Below are positions 32,929-44,684 of a stretch of 64,000 bases of DNA, piece after piece. The stretch is taken from contig CM040117.1 of the NCBI GenBank assembly GCA_022559845.1, positions 77,289,731 through 77,353,730 of the forward strand, written 5' to 3'. A program made the translations under genes and the position numbers. Under the pieces are notes generated by a model that was not told the DNA's origin, made no database searches, and saw nothing but the letters and a program-made list of their open reading frames with translations. The DNA comes from Amorphophallus konjac. Taxonomy: Eukaryota; Streptophyta; Magnoliopsida; Alismatales; Araceae. The first letter of the stretch is position 1. Each line of letters opens with the position of its first letter.

Positions 32929-33192
32929 AGTTGAGTGACGAGAGCTTCACATGATCATCTGTCCAAGCATCCTCGTTTGGTGGCAGCTCATATGGCCCCA
33001 CCGTGATTACTCTCCACAATTTATGACTCTGAGCTCTGATGAACACTTCCATCCTGTTCTTCCAAAACAGATAGTTACTACCATCGAAATAAGGAGGGCG
33101 ACTAATGGATTGACCTTCGGCCATGAAGGTTCTTGGACCACCACCATTTCCTTGACCGTTCGTCCACATGGCGTAAACCTGCTCTGATACCA
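32929..33192 (-). pseudogene. gag: Second B-type gag start and PBS, 5' 88 codons only
   Basis: On the minus strand, PBS TGGTATCAGAGC (33181-33192), then gag from the ATG at ~33169 to SLN in KLSSLN, about 98% like B's gag start. At 32929 the match ends and A's non-coding DNA begins. It lies outside B's 3' LTR in the same orientation, so LTR-interior-LTR-interior order is preserved, as after recombination between tandem copies. Confidence 0.85.
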
Positions 33193-34070
33193 AGTGTTAG
33201 CGCAGCAAGAGTGATATAGAAGGGGGGGATGAATAGATCACTCCCAATTTGTAGAAACTTAAGCGGAATATATTTTCTACTGCTAACGCACCTCCTTAAA
33301 CCGTACACAGAGGGATGTAAATGAGAATGAAGAGCGAATCACATGGAAGCAAAGAGCCGAGCAGATGAAGAGCGTAGAGAACAATAGCAAACCACAGAGG
33401 AGGCACTCGATTTTTTAGGTGGTTCGATTGCAGTCCGCAATCTACATCCACCCCTCACTCCAACTAGAGTGAGGATTCCACTAGACGATGCTAGATCAAT
33501 GCAGACTCAGTCTGCGAACAACGTGCTGCCACACAGCTTGAACACCAAGGGAAACAAATCCCTCAATCAAGTTCTGCTACCCACAGAACCTGAAACCTGT
33601 TCTAGCTCCCAGCTAGAACACAACCGAGAATCCTCTCCCTTCCTCCACACACCGGAGGGAAACTGTTAATGACAGCCAGTCACTAACACCACCAGAGATC
33701 ACGATCTCTCTTCCTCTGCAACACAGAGGGAAACTGGAGTAATACTCCCTTCCTCCACACACCGGAGGGACAACAATTCGGATCAGAATAGAAGGGCGAA
33801 AAATAAACGAAAGCAAAGTGGAAAATGAAAAATAATGAGAAGGAATCGGTTCTGAAACCCAATACAAATGTAGCTTCAAATGAAGCAATTCATCAATCAG
33901 CACACACTCTCTCTCTCTCTCGACCAAACTCCTCTCAGATATTGAACTCTCTGCTCTTTTCCTTTCTCTTTCTTTCTCTCTGCACTTTTCTTTCCTTTTC
34001 TGGATCGAAGGACGTATATGTTCTCCAGGCTTCTTCTTCGATCAACCTTCATCTTAAGATGAAGGCTCCA

Positions 34071-34077
34071 TTTTATA
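34071..34077 (-). promoter_or_regulatory. TATA box of B 3' LTR
   Basis: Sense TATAAAA in gaaggctccattttatacc; the 5' LTR copy is at 43208-43214. Confidence 0.65.
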
Positions 34078-34749
34078 CCTGGAGTAGCAGCACGGCGCGT
34101 GTGGCTTCCATAGTTCCCGCCCTAAGAGTTCGGACTACGTGGCAGCACCCAGCAGGCTGTCAGACCACGTGTCCTCATCTGGGCATTTTCCTTATCCTCG
34201 GATCACGTGCCCAACACCAGTACGCTCAGCAACTGGAGGTAGATGGCGTCAACTCACTTGCTCCAAAGAGTTGACGCAGTCATCAGAAATCTTCAAACTT
34301 CTTAACCGCTGCGTCGACTCCATCAGCCTATTGCGTTGACGCAACGGTATCGGCAGTCCAGTGTTCAAGTCTTCAACAGATAGGCGAGCTGCGTCGACGT
34401 TATCAGCATATTGCGTTGACGTATTGAAGGCATCCAGAGATAAGTCGTCCCTTTCTTGGACTGCTGCGTCGACGCTGCCAGTTGGTGGCGTTGACGCACG
34501 AACGTGTACATTTCTATACTGGCATCTCTTAAGCCGCTGCGTCGACGCTGCTTGTTGATGGCGTTGACGCAGTGGAAGATTTCGTGAAGGCTTCATCGCT
34601 TGTAAGAGTCTCTGTTTCTTTAACTGCTGCGTCGACGCTACTTGCTTGTGGCGTTGACGCAATAGAAGACGACGTGAAAGCTTCGTCTACTGATGCGTGG
34701 ACGCTTTAAGCTTCAGGCGTCGACCCTGCTCCCTTCAGCAACAAGAAAG

Positions 34750-35310
34750 AAGTGTATAGACTTAGTGTTAACGTTGAGCTCAATGTACAGACTCAATCAA
34801 ATAAGGAGTTTCCAGTGTATGGACTTGCAATTCAAACAACAATGAATAGACTTTAGAGAAATGAAGTCTAGTGTATAGACATGGAGAGCTGTTCAATGTG
34901 TTTGGTTGGCATTGTATAGATTTGGCTTTGAGCACTTGGGCTGAAGGCAATGTGCAGACTATGCGATGTATAGACTTTGCCCAAGGAGCCGAATGTATAG
35001 ACTTCGCCACAGTCTAATGAACATACTTTGCAGAAGAGAACGAGCCAAGGTGTAGACTTCAAAAGAAGCAGTCCGATGTACAGACTTCAAGGAGTCTTGA
35101 CAACGGACGCTGTTCAGACTTTGCAAACACGAGACGATGTATAGACATTAAGCTTGACACTCCAATGTATAGAGTTGAGGATTGGAAGGATGTATAGGGT
35201 TGAGCTGAACTGATTTTTGCAAAGTGCAGACTTAGTTGGTCGGGCAGTGTACAGACTTGGAATTCTAATGCCAGTGTGTAGACTTCAGTTAGAAAGTGTC
35301 CGATGTATAG
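34750..35310 (-). repeat. Periodic TGTATAGACTT repeat cluster in B U3
   Basis: About 20 degenerate copies (tgtatagactt, tgtacagact, gtgcagactt) at 20-50-bp spacing, with unrelated sequence between them. The same cluster is at 43887-44450 in the 5' LTR, at 28898-29335 in A, and as tgcaccgactt in F (1-540). Confidence 0.85.
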
Positions 35311-35535
35311 ACTTGAAGGAGTTATCCCAAAGAACAGATGAGTCGACGCATCAGCAAGGTTGGGTCGACCCACTGCTGTCAAAACCAGCTAAGCGAAGTG
35401 TAGATAAAATCATAATAGCATGCTTATCTGACAACCAAATAAACTGTACTTACTCACATGATGAAACAACATTAATCTAAACATAGAGGATTGATTTATA
35501 GTGTGAGACATCATCAAAACCATGGGGATTCAACA

Positions 35536-37038
35536 ATCTCCCCGTTTTTGATGATGACAACACTATGAATCAAGCAATATCAAGTTTCAACAAGAAGTTA
35601 ATACCAGCTGCAACAAGCAAAATACATTCAAGGCATGCTCATACAGATGAATTAAACATTCCCTGCAACACACTCTCATCCTCATCTCCCCCACAACTTA
35701 TAACCAACTCCAGACAAGTCCAATACTCACTCATATTGCAAGCTCCTTGTCCAATACTCACTCATATTGCAAGCTCCTCTCCCCCTTTGACATCAGCAAA
35801 AAGAACTGCAGAATGTATGACAGTGCTGGAAACATGAGGACTGAGGGCAGTAACTTCTTAGTGCAGAAAGTCACGAGTAGGTCTTAAGAGAATAAGTGAG
35901 TTTCTAATTTCAAGAGAGGATTCTTTAGACTTCAGTACACAATAGAGAAGTAGAATTATAGACAAGTTTATCAGCATACATAGTGGATGATTGAGAGCAG
36001 GAGTTCACAAGTATGACCAGATATAGCTGATCATTCAACTATTCCACAAGACAGCAAGAGACTAAATCAGAGAGGTGTTCTCAAGGTATTGAAGACAAGC
36101 AATCATTAGTTGCATAACAAGAAGGAATTTTTGTTGGAGATGATTTTCAAGAAGATCAATGAGTAAGTTGGTAGTTCACTTCCTTTGACATTAGGGAGAC
36201 ACCTTGATTAGAGGCCTGAATCCCCAGTTACTCAGAGTGAGTACCTCATTACTTCCTTCCTTTTTTTTTATTAAGGAACAGAGTTAGTAACTGTGGCTTT
36301 TGACATGAGGAAACACCTTGATTAGAGGCCAGAGTCCCAGCTACTCACCAGCAAGCCACCATTGCTCTGTCATGACTTTTCATTCATTTTAAGCATTTGA
36401 CACCTCATGACTTGGGAGAACTATTCATTTCATTGATGAAGCTCCCAGTTTCTCAGTGATCAAAAATAGAACATGTTTGTTCAGTTAAGCCCTTGAGTTA
36501 AAAAGATAGAATGATTGAAGACAATACCAAAAAGAACTTTTCTTGAATTAAGTCTTGAAGTCTAGATTTCAAGTTGATTGGGTCAGATATCAAGACATAC
36601 AAGTTTTTGGCCTGAACCATAATCAATGACAATGTAGGAAGATATACTTTATGCAATTAGTCCAGATCTCTGAGAGAGTACCAAAGGAAAGATTCTAACT
36701 TGGAGATTAGAGTCACTAAACTTATAGACTTAAGAGATAAGTGACACTCTACTTTCTGAGAGAACCACACTAAATCAGTCATGCAAGACCAGCAAAGGTA
36801 CACATCTGGACAGCCCTTTTGAATCTGTCAAAGAATTTCTCTTCTCACATCACAACTCAGCTCCCCCTAAGACATAGCATTCCTCAAAGAAAAATTCCAG
36901 CAAAAACTCAAGGCTTCCCCTTTATTTAGAGCATTCCTGACAGCTAACCAGTAAGCATTCTGAACTCCACCTTAAACTAGCATGTAAGAAGGCTAAACAT
37001 CAGATAGACACAACTCCCCCTCACACCAAGAACAGGCT
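35536..37038 (-). other. Polypurine tract and non-coding 3' region of B
   Basis: Sense AAAAACGGGGAGAT abuts the LTR at 35536; further purine-rich tracts lie near 35779, 36862 and 37015. Two ccttgatnagaggcc blocks at 36202 and 36318 match F and A. No ORF remains in the envelope position. No gene seen. Confidence 0.65.
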
Positions 37039-40000
37039 TCATATTAAAGACAATTTGTATAAGCCTAATTCTCTTCTCAATGTGGAAAATTTTTCAATAT
37101 CCAGAGGTTTTGTGAATATGTCAGCAATCTGATTATCTGTGCCTACATGAATCAGTTCAAAATTATTCTTAGACACCTCATCTCTTATAAAATGATGTCT
37201 TATCTCTATGTGTTTGGTTCGTGAATGTAAAACAGGATTTTTAGCAAGATTGATGGCACTAGTATTATCACAGTAAATAGGTGTGCACCCCAGGTCTACT
37301 TGGTAGTCCTGAAGCTGGTGTTTAATCCATATGACTTGTGTTCCACAACTCCCTGCAGCCACATATTCAGCTTCTGCAGTGGAGAGGGCCACAGAATGTT
37401 GTTTCTTGGAGCCCCAAGACACTAAACACCCACCCAAGAATTCACAATGGCCACTTGTGCTTTTCCTGTCTAGTTTACAGCCTGCATAGTCAGCATCTGT
37501 GTATGCTACTAGATTAAGTGTGCGAGATGCAGGAAACCATAAACCAAGAGAGTGACTAGCTGACAAATATCTGAAGATTCTTTTAACTGCAGCTAAGTGT
37601 AGTTCAGTGGGTCTAGACTGATACCTTGCACACATTCCTACACTGAATTGTATATCAGGTCTAGAGGCTGTCAAGTAAAGTAGTGATCCAATCATACCTC
37701 TATAAAGTTTGGCATTTACTTCTTTACCTGTCTCATCTGCATCCAATGATGTATTGGTGCCCATGGGTGTAGTAATGTGCTTTAAGTTTTCCATGCCAAA
37801 CCTTTTGAACAGTTCCATTGTGTATTTGGTTTGGTTGATGAAGCACCCATCTTCTAGCTGCTGTACCTGCAATCCAAGAAAATATTTTAGTTCTCCAACC
37901 AAGCTCATTTCAAATTCAGCAGACATCATGGTAGAAAATTCATCACATAGTTCATGCCTAGTTGATCCAAATACAATGTCATCTACATATACCTGAACTA
38001 TGATGAGATCTTTATTCATGCCCTTGGTAAATAAAGTCTGATCAACTTTACCTCTTTTGTAGCCCTTGCTGATCAGAAATTCAGACAATCTTTCATACCA
38101 AGCTCTTGGAGCCTGCTTTAGACCATACAAGGCTTTGTTTAACCTGAAAACTTGGTTAGGTTGAGGAGAAAATTGAAATCCAGGAGGTTGTTCAACGAAC
38201 ACTTCTTCTTTAATAACTCCATTTAAAAAAGCACTTTTAACATCCATTTGTTGGAGTTTAATGTTCTTTGAGCATGCAAAGGTAAGCAACAATCTTATAG
38301 CTTCCATCCTAGCAACTGGTGCATAGGATTCATCAAAGTCTACACCGAATTCCTGACAGTAGCCTTTGGCTACTAGTCTGGCCTTATTCTCGAGATGATT
38401 CCATCTTCATTCATCTTATTTTTGAACACCCACTTGGTTCCTATAATATTTATACCATCTGGTCTTGGGACAAGCTCCCAGACATTATTCCTTTCAAACT
38501 GACCTAATTCCTCACTCATAGCATTGACCCAAGCTTGATCAGCTAAGGCCTCTTCTACTGATTTGGGTTCAATTTGTGAGACCAAAGCAATTAAGTCATC
38601 ATTATTCACATTTCTAAAATGAGACCTAGTCCGAAGAGGTTCTTCAGGGTTGCCTATGACATTATCTAAAGGATGGTCTTTAAGGAATCTAATATTTGTT
38701 GAAGACTCACCTGTTTCTCTTGGACCTTCCTGATTTGGGGAATTTGTTTCTCCATTCTGCTGAGTCTTCTCTTCTTCTTGTTGGTTTTCTAGAAAATCTC
38801 CACCATGATTGGAGTCCCTGTCAAGATTTTCAACATTAGAAACATCTTTCTTTTCACTAAAAAGAATGTGTGGAGATTCTTCCACTTTCTGATCTGATAC
38901 GTTAAATACCCTATATGCCCTTGACACTTCAGAGTAACCCAAGAATATTCCAGGTGAACTCTTGGCTTCAAACTTGTCTAAATCTTTCTTATCATTGTTA
39001 TGAATAAAACATTTTGCTCCAAAAATTCTGAAATGAAACAAGTTTGGTTTCTTACCTTTTAGAAGCTCATAGGGTGTTTTCTTGTGTATGGGTCTTACCA
39101 TGGCCCTGTTGATTATGTAGGTTGCTGTATTGGCCGCTTCTGCCCAAAACCTTCTAGGTAATTTACTTTCAATCAACATGGTTCGGGTCATTTCCACCAC
39201 TGTTCTATTTCTTCTCTCCACAATCCCATTTTATTCAGGTGTCCTGGGAGAAGAAAACCTATGAGTTAGTCCTTCTTTGTCACAAAGATCAGTAAACATG
39301 GAATTTTCAAACTCACCTCCATGGTCAGATTGAATAGAACTAACCTTGTACTTTCCTTCTTGTTTGACCTTCTTGAAAAACAGATTAAACTTTTGAAATG
39401 CATCACTCTTATTTGCTAAGAAAAATATCCATGAATACCTAGAGAAGTCATCTATGATGACATAGCCAAACCTGTTACCATTAAGACTCTGAGTTCTAGT
39501 TGGACCGAAAAGATCCATATGAAGGAGTTCCATTGGTCTAGAAGACAATGGCTCAGATCTTAATTTGAAAGAATTTCTGGTCTGTTTGCCTAGAGCACAG
39601 GCATCACATGCTTTTGATATAGAGTTGAATTTAATTCTAGGCATGCCTCTAACTAAATCATGCTTGACCAATTTATTTAAAGTTGAAAAGCTAGCATGAC
39701 CTAGACGTCTATGCCATTCAAAGGCATCATTTTCAGAATTGGCAGATAAGCAAATAGTAGATTCAGATTTCTCATCTAAGTCTACAATGTAGACATTATA
39801 ATCCTGTTGGCTACAAATTTAACCATGTCAGAATTTGTTTCAAGGATTTTACATGAACTATCATCAAATACAACCCTGTGACCCCTGTCACATAATTGGC
39901 TAATGCTAATCAGGTTGTGTTGAAGCCCTTCCACAAGTAATACTTTTTCAATGGAATTTGTGGAAGACTTACCTACTGTGCCAACTCCAATTATTTTACC

Positions 40001-40135
40001 TTTGTTCTTTCCTCCAAACTTGACCAGACCCCTGGCTTCATCTCTATCTTGCTGAACTTGGATCGGTCTCCTGTCATATGCCTGGAGCAGCCACTGTCGA
40101 GGTACCACTTGTTGTCTTCAGCTGCCAGGCCGACC
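37039..40135 (-). pseudogene. pol: B pol: protease, integrase, RT, RNase H with frameshifts
   Basis: All Sirevirus pol domains are present in order: protease WYLDSGCSRHMTG (~40090), integrase zinc domain and DDE core (38930-39720; DLFGPTRTQSLNG, SDHGGEFENS, ERRNRT), RT with YVDD at ~37980-37990, RNase H ([15 protein letters not shown]) to the stop at 37039. The gag stop precedes pol, which begins in the next frame, so a frameshift or internal entry would be needed. Damage: single-base shifts near 40040 (protease), 39790 (before integrase) and 38385 (start of RT), and CAA to TAA near 39231. The frame 37039-38307 (422 codons, RT to RNase H) is intact. Confidence 0.88.
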
Positions 40136-40147
40136 TACACAAGTATA

Positions 40148-42304
40148 TCAAGCAGAGTGATTTGGAACCCAAGATGAGTTGGGTCCAAGGAGATTGTTTA
40201 AATCTCTGATCAAGTGTTTAGGTATCCAGATTTGTTTCAGCATGGTTTTCTCTGGCACCTTCCTTTCTGGTTTATTAAAGTTCAATCCAGCTGAACTGGA
40301 GAAGTGAGTTCTATTCCTTTCATTGGTCTTCCTATTCCTAGGAAATTTCCTGTAGGCTTGTTGATTGACATATCTTTGACCATGAAAGTTATTCCTCCAG
40401 TAGGTCTTGTTTAGACCCATCTGATTGTTATAATTCCAGCTCTTATTCTGATTTGTTTTCTTGGTCCAGCTACCATTTGTGTTCTGGTGAATGGACTTAA
40501 TGTTATTCTTCATAAAGTTCATTCCAATCTTAAATGGTTGTCTAGTACTGATTTTTATGTTTTCTTTAGGACTTTGAGTTTCCTTAGAGCTGTTTGAGCT
40601 GGATGGTGTGTCCAGCTTTTCTTTTCCCTTCTCTGGACAGAAGGTGATGGTCTTGAATTGCAAGGGTCTCTTGTTAGTTGGGTCATAGCCTAGACCTTCC
40701 TTATTGAAATTGACCCTAGTCCCTAGTATAGCATCTAGGCTAGTCTTTCCTTGGATAAACTTTTCTAAGATTTTCTGTTTGTCTTCCAGCTCCTTTTGAA
40801 GAGACTCAGAATTGTTTAGGAGTTCAGCATTTACTTTCTTCACAGCTTCATATTTCTCTGAATTCACTCTAATTTCATTCATGCTTTCTTCAATTTTAGT
40901 TTTGAATTCATTGAGCTGTTTTTGACTTTCTTGAATTTCTCCCTTAAGCTTATCATTCTCTTTCCTTAGTGAGGTCATTTCTTCTAGTTGTTCTTTTAGC
41001 TTTTCATTTTCCTCACAGACCAGAGTTTGTTCTTCAATATTTGTGTTAAATTTTCTTTTCAGAACTCTGTGCTCTTTGCTAAGAGAATTAAATTTATCTA
41101 ACAAATCACCATAAGCATCCTCCCAGTCATCAATTAAGAAATTTTCAAAAACGTTTATTACCTCCTCTTCACTGTTTGCCATAAGGTAAATTCCATCTTC
41201 ATATTCTTCTGAGGAAGCATCTTCGGGATCTTCTTCTTCCTTGCTCCATGTGCAGACCATCGCCTGTGGCTTCTTCTTCTTCTGCACCTTTATATTTTTC
41301 TTCTGAAGATAGGGACCCTTCTTCAGGAGGTCTGGGCATTCGCCTCTCATGTGTCCCTGTTTGTTACAGTTAAAACAAGTCAGTTTCTTAGGATTTCTAT
41401 CCCTGTAACCGGTAAATTCAGCATTCTTGTTAAAGGGTTGTGGCTTCTTCTTCCTAAAGGTCTTTCCCTTTTTCTTCAGAAATTTTCTGAACTGTCTAGT
41501 GAGCATTGCCTGCTCCTCCTGATCGAGATTTGATAAACCTTCAAGCTCGGACTCAGACTCGGGGCTACTGCTGCTGCTCCCATTGTTACTACCCTTGTTG
41601 CGGGAAGCTCTTAGAGCTACATTTGTACCCTTCCTCTCACTTCCTTCTCCACCTCCTTGGAAATTCATCTCATAGGTCATCAGGGATCCTATGAGTTCAT
41701 TCACAGTTAAGACAGTCAAATCTTTTGACTCCTCAATCACAATGGCCTTAGTGTGCCATGCCGGGGATAAAGATCTAAGGATTTTCCTGACTATATCTAC
41801 CTCAGCAAGATCCTTCCCTAGCCCTTTAAGAGTGTTAGTGATCAAGGATAACCTGGCATACATTTCGGTTATATTCTCATCTGTATTCATCTTAAACATT
41901 TCATACTTAGAAGTGTAGAGGTTTACCTTCGAGGCTTTCACTTGAGCTGTACCTTCATAGATCAATTGCAGCTCATCCCACATTCGCTTGGCAGTTCTGT
42001 ATGTAGATATATGAGCATATTCCTCTGGATGAACAGCACACTGGATTATGTTCAGCGCCGTCCAGTTGAGTGACGAGAGCTTCACATGATCATCTGTCCA
42101 AGCATCCTCGTTTGGTGGCAGCTCATATGGCCCCACCGTGATTACTCTCCACAATTTATGACTCTGCGCTCTGATGAACACTTCCATCATGTTCTTCCAA
42201 AACATATAGTTACTACCATCGAAATAAGGAGGGCGACTAATGGATTGACCTTCGGCCATGAAGGTTCTAGGACCACCACTATTTCCTTGACCGTTCGCCC
42301 ACAT
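40148..42304 (-). CDS. gag: B Gag, intact
   Basis: 718 residues from the ATG at 42304, only 12 bases from the PBS; the open frame before it is the translated PBS itself, so I take this first ATG. UBN2-type capsid region at residues ~20-230 (PPYFDGSNYMFWKNMMEVFI; MWDELQLIYEGTAQVKASKV). A Ser-rich part, then one CCHC zinc knuckle CFNCNKQGHMRGEC (~residue 330), an acidic stretch, a long coiled coil (~residues 420-545) and a basic Asn/Lys-rich C-terminus. Size and coiled coil fit Sirevirus Gag. It would package element RNA in cytoplasmic particles. This is the only clearly complete Gag of its type here, so it might act in trans for relatives. Confidence 0.9.
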   Translation of the reverse strand: MWANGQGNSGGPRTFMAEGQSISRPPYFDGSNYMFWKNMMEVFIRAQSHKLWRVITVGPYELPPNEDAWTDDHVKLSSLNWTALNIIQCAVHPEEYAHISTYRTAKRMWDELQLIYEGTAQVKASKVNLYTSKYEMFKMNTDENITEMYARLSLITNTLKGLGKDLAEVDIVRKILRSLSPAWHTKAIVIEESKDLTVLTVNELIGSLMTYEMNFQGGGEGSERKGTNVALRASRNKGSNNGSSSSSPESESELEGLSNLDQEEQAMLTRQFRKFLKKKGKTFRKKKPQPFNKNAEFTGYRDRNPKKLTCFNCNKQGHMRGECPDLLKKGPYLQKKNIKVQKKKKPQAMVCTWSKEEEDPEDASSEEYEDGIYLMANSEEEVINVFENFLIDDWEDAYGDLLDKFNSLSKEHRVLKRKFNTNIEEQTLVCEENEKLKEQLEEMTSLRKENDKLKGEIQESQKQLNEFKTKIEESMNEIRVNSEKYEAVKKVNAELLNNSESLQKELEDKQKILEKFIQGKTSLDAILGTRVNFNKEGLGYDPTNKRPLQFKTITFCPEKGKEKLDTPSSSNSSKETQSPKENIKISTRQPFKIGMNFMKNNIKSIHQNTNGSWTKKTNQNKSWNYNNQMGLNKTYWRNNFHGQRYVNQQAYRKFPRNRKTNERNRTHFSSSAGLNFNKPERKVPEKTMLKQIWIPKHLIRDLNNLLGPNSSWVPNHSA

Positions 42305-42315
42305 GGCGTAAACCT

Positions 42316-42327
42316 GCTCTGATACCA
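42316..42327 (-). other. Primer binding site of B (tRNA-Met type)
   Basis: TGGTATCAGAGC, two bases from the LTR end TAACA. The same site is at 33181-33192. Confidence 0.93.
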
Positions 42328-42329
42328 AG

Positions 42330-44666
42330 TGTTAGCGCAGCAAGAGTGATATAGAAGGGGGGGATGAATAGATCACTCCCAATTTGTAGAAACTTAAGCG
42401 GAATATATTTTCTACTGCTAACGCACCTCCTTAAACCGTACACAGAGGGATGTAAATGAGAATGAAGAGCGAATCACATGGAAGCAAAGAGCCGAGCAGA
42501 TGAAGAGCGTAGAGAACAATAGCAAACCACAGAGGAGGCACTCGGTTTTTTAGGTGGTTCGATTGCAGTCCGCAATCTACATCCACCCCTCACTCCAACT
42601 AGAGTGAGGATTCCACTAGACGATGCTAGATCAATGCAGACTCAGTCTGCGAACAACGTGCTGCCACACAGCTTGAACACCAAGGGAAACAAATCCCTCA
42701 ATCAAGTTATGCTACCCACAGAACCTGAAACCTGTTCTAGCTCCCAGCTAGAACACAACCGGAGAATCCTCTCCCTTCCTCCACACACCGGAGGGAAACT
42801 GTTAATGACAGCCAGTCACTAACACCACCAGAGATCACCGATCTCTCTTCCTCTGCAACACAGAGGGAAACTGGAGTAATACTCCCTTCCTCCACACACC
42901 GGAGGGACAACAATTCAGATCAGAATAGAAGGACGAAAAATAAATGAAAGCAAAGTGGAAAATGAAAAACAATGAGAAGGAATCGGTTCTGAAACCCAAT
43001 ACAAATGTAGCTTCAAATGAAGCAATTCATCAATCAGCACACACTCTCTCTCTCTCACGACCAAACTCCTCTTAGATATTGAACTCTCTGCTCTTTTCCT
43101 TTCTCTTTCTTTCTCTCTGCACTTTTCTTTCATTTTCTGGATCGAAGGACGTATATGTTCTCCAGGCTTCTTCTTCGATCAACCTTCATCTTAAGACGAA
43201 GGCTCCATTTTATACCTGGAGCAGCAGCAGGGCGCGTGTGGCTTCCACAGTTCCCGCCCTAAGAGTTCGGACTACGTGGCAGCATCCAGCAGGCTGTCAG
43301 ACCACGTGTCCTCATCTGGGCATTTTCCTTATCCTCGGATCACGTGCCCAGCACCAGTACGCTCAGCAACTGGAGGTAGATGGCGTCAACTCACTTGCTC
43401 CAAAGAGTTGACGCAGTCATCAGAAATCTTCAAACTTCTTAACCGCTGCGTCGACTCCATCAGCCTATTGCGTTGACGCAACGGTATCGGCAGTCCAGTG
43501 TTCAAGTCTTCAACAGATAGGCGAGCTGTGTCGACGTTATCAGCATATTGCGTTGATGTATTGAAGGCATCCAGAGATAAGTCGTCCCTTTCTTGGACTG
43601 CTGCGTCGCCGCTGCCACTTGGTGGCGTTGACGCACGAACGTGTACATTTCTATACTGGCATCTCTTAAGCCGCTGCGTCGACGCTGCTTGTTGATGGCG
43701 TTGACGTAGTGGAAGATTTCGTGAAGGTTTCATCGCTTGTAAGAGTCTCTGTTTCTTTAACTGCTGCGTCGACGCTGTTTGCTTGTGGCGTTGACGCAAT
43801 AGAAGACGACGTGAAAGCTTCGTCTACTGATGCGTGGACGCTTTAAGCTTCAGGCGTCGACCCTGCTCCCTTCAGCAACAAGAAAGAAGTGTATAGACTT
43901 AGTGTTAACGTTGAGCTTAATGTACATACTCAATCAAATGAGGAGTTTCCAGTGTATGGACTTGCAATTCAAACAACAATGAATAGACTTTAGAGAAATG
44001 AAGTCTAGTGTATAGACATGGAGAGCTGTTCAATGTGTTGGGTTGGCGTTGTATAGATTTGGCTTTGAGCACTTGGGCTGAAGGCAATGTGCAGACTATG
44101 CGATGTATAGACTTTGCCCAAGGAGCCAAATGTATAGACTTCGCCACAGTCTAATGAACATACTTTGCAGAAGAGAACAAGCCAAGGTGTAGACTTCAAA
44201 AGAAGCAGTCCAATGTACAAACTTCAAGGAGTCTTGACAACGGACGCTGTTCAGACTTTGCAAACACGAGACGATGTATAGACATTAAGCTTGACACTCC
44301 AATGTATAGAGTTGAGGATTGGAAGGATGTATAGGGTTGAGCTGAACTGATTTTTGCAAAGTGCAGACTTAGTTGGTCGGGCAGTGTACAGACTTGGAAT
44401 TCTAATGCCAGTGTGTAGACTTCAGTTAGAAAGTGCCCGATGTACAGACTTGAAGGAGTTATCCCAAAGAACAGATGAGTCGACGCATCAGCAAGGTTGG
44501 GTCGACCCACTGCTGTCAAAACCAGCTAAGCAAAGTGTAGATAAAATCATAATAGCATGCTTATCTGACAACCAAATAAACTGTACTTACTCACATGATG
44601 AAACAACATTAATCTAAACATAGAGGATTGATTTATAGTGTGAGACATCATCAAAACCATAGGGAT
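42330..44666 (-). repeat. 5' LTR of B
   Basis: 2337 bp, aligned end to end with 33195-35535 except that the outer tcaaca is missing and replaced by acagaggggggtg. TATA at 43208-43214, repeats as in the 3' LTR. Confidence 0.92.
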
Positions 44667-44684
44667 ACAGAGGGGGGTGAATGT

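Larger units (their letters stand above)
33195..35535 (-). repeat. 3' LTR of B
   Basis: 2341 bp. Sense TATA at 34071-34077; CT tract at 33905-33995. GCGTCGACGC-type words at 34245-34735 lie just upstream of TATA. About 20 degenerate tgtatagactt repeats occupy 34750-35310. It ends ...gattcaaca before the polypurine tract. Confidence 0.92.
33195..44666 (-). mobile_element. Sirevirus-type Ty1-copia element B, nearly full length
   Basis: 11.5 kb: LTRs 33195-35535 and 42330-44666, tRNA-Met PBS, intact gag, frameshifted pol, 1.5-kb 3' region, polypurine tract. LTRs look ~98% identical, so it is young. The 5' LTR lacks its six outermost bases and no TSD exists, because the left side continues into a second gag start and the right side joins gatacagaggggggtgaatgta, a motif from A-type LTR ends. 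Confidence 0.9.

Noticed and set aside
32929..33192. A functional short gag gene
   Set aside because: It is only the first 88 codons of a B-type gag, cut at 32929 and followed by A non-coding sequence.
34750..35310. Spaced short repeats that could be taken for a CRISPR array
   Set aside because: Copies are 9-11 bp, degenerate, with 10-40-bp variable gaps, inside a plant LTR. No cas genes; this is eukaryotic DNA.
42305..42328. Gag start upstream of the ATG at 42304 (V-S-E-Q-V-Y-A)
   Set aside because: That extension is the translated tRNA primer binding site and begins with TTG; the ATG is the plausible start.
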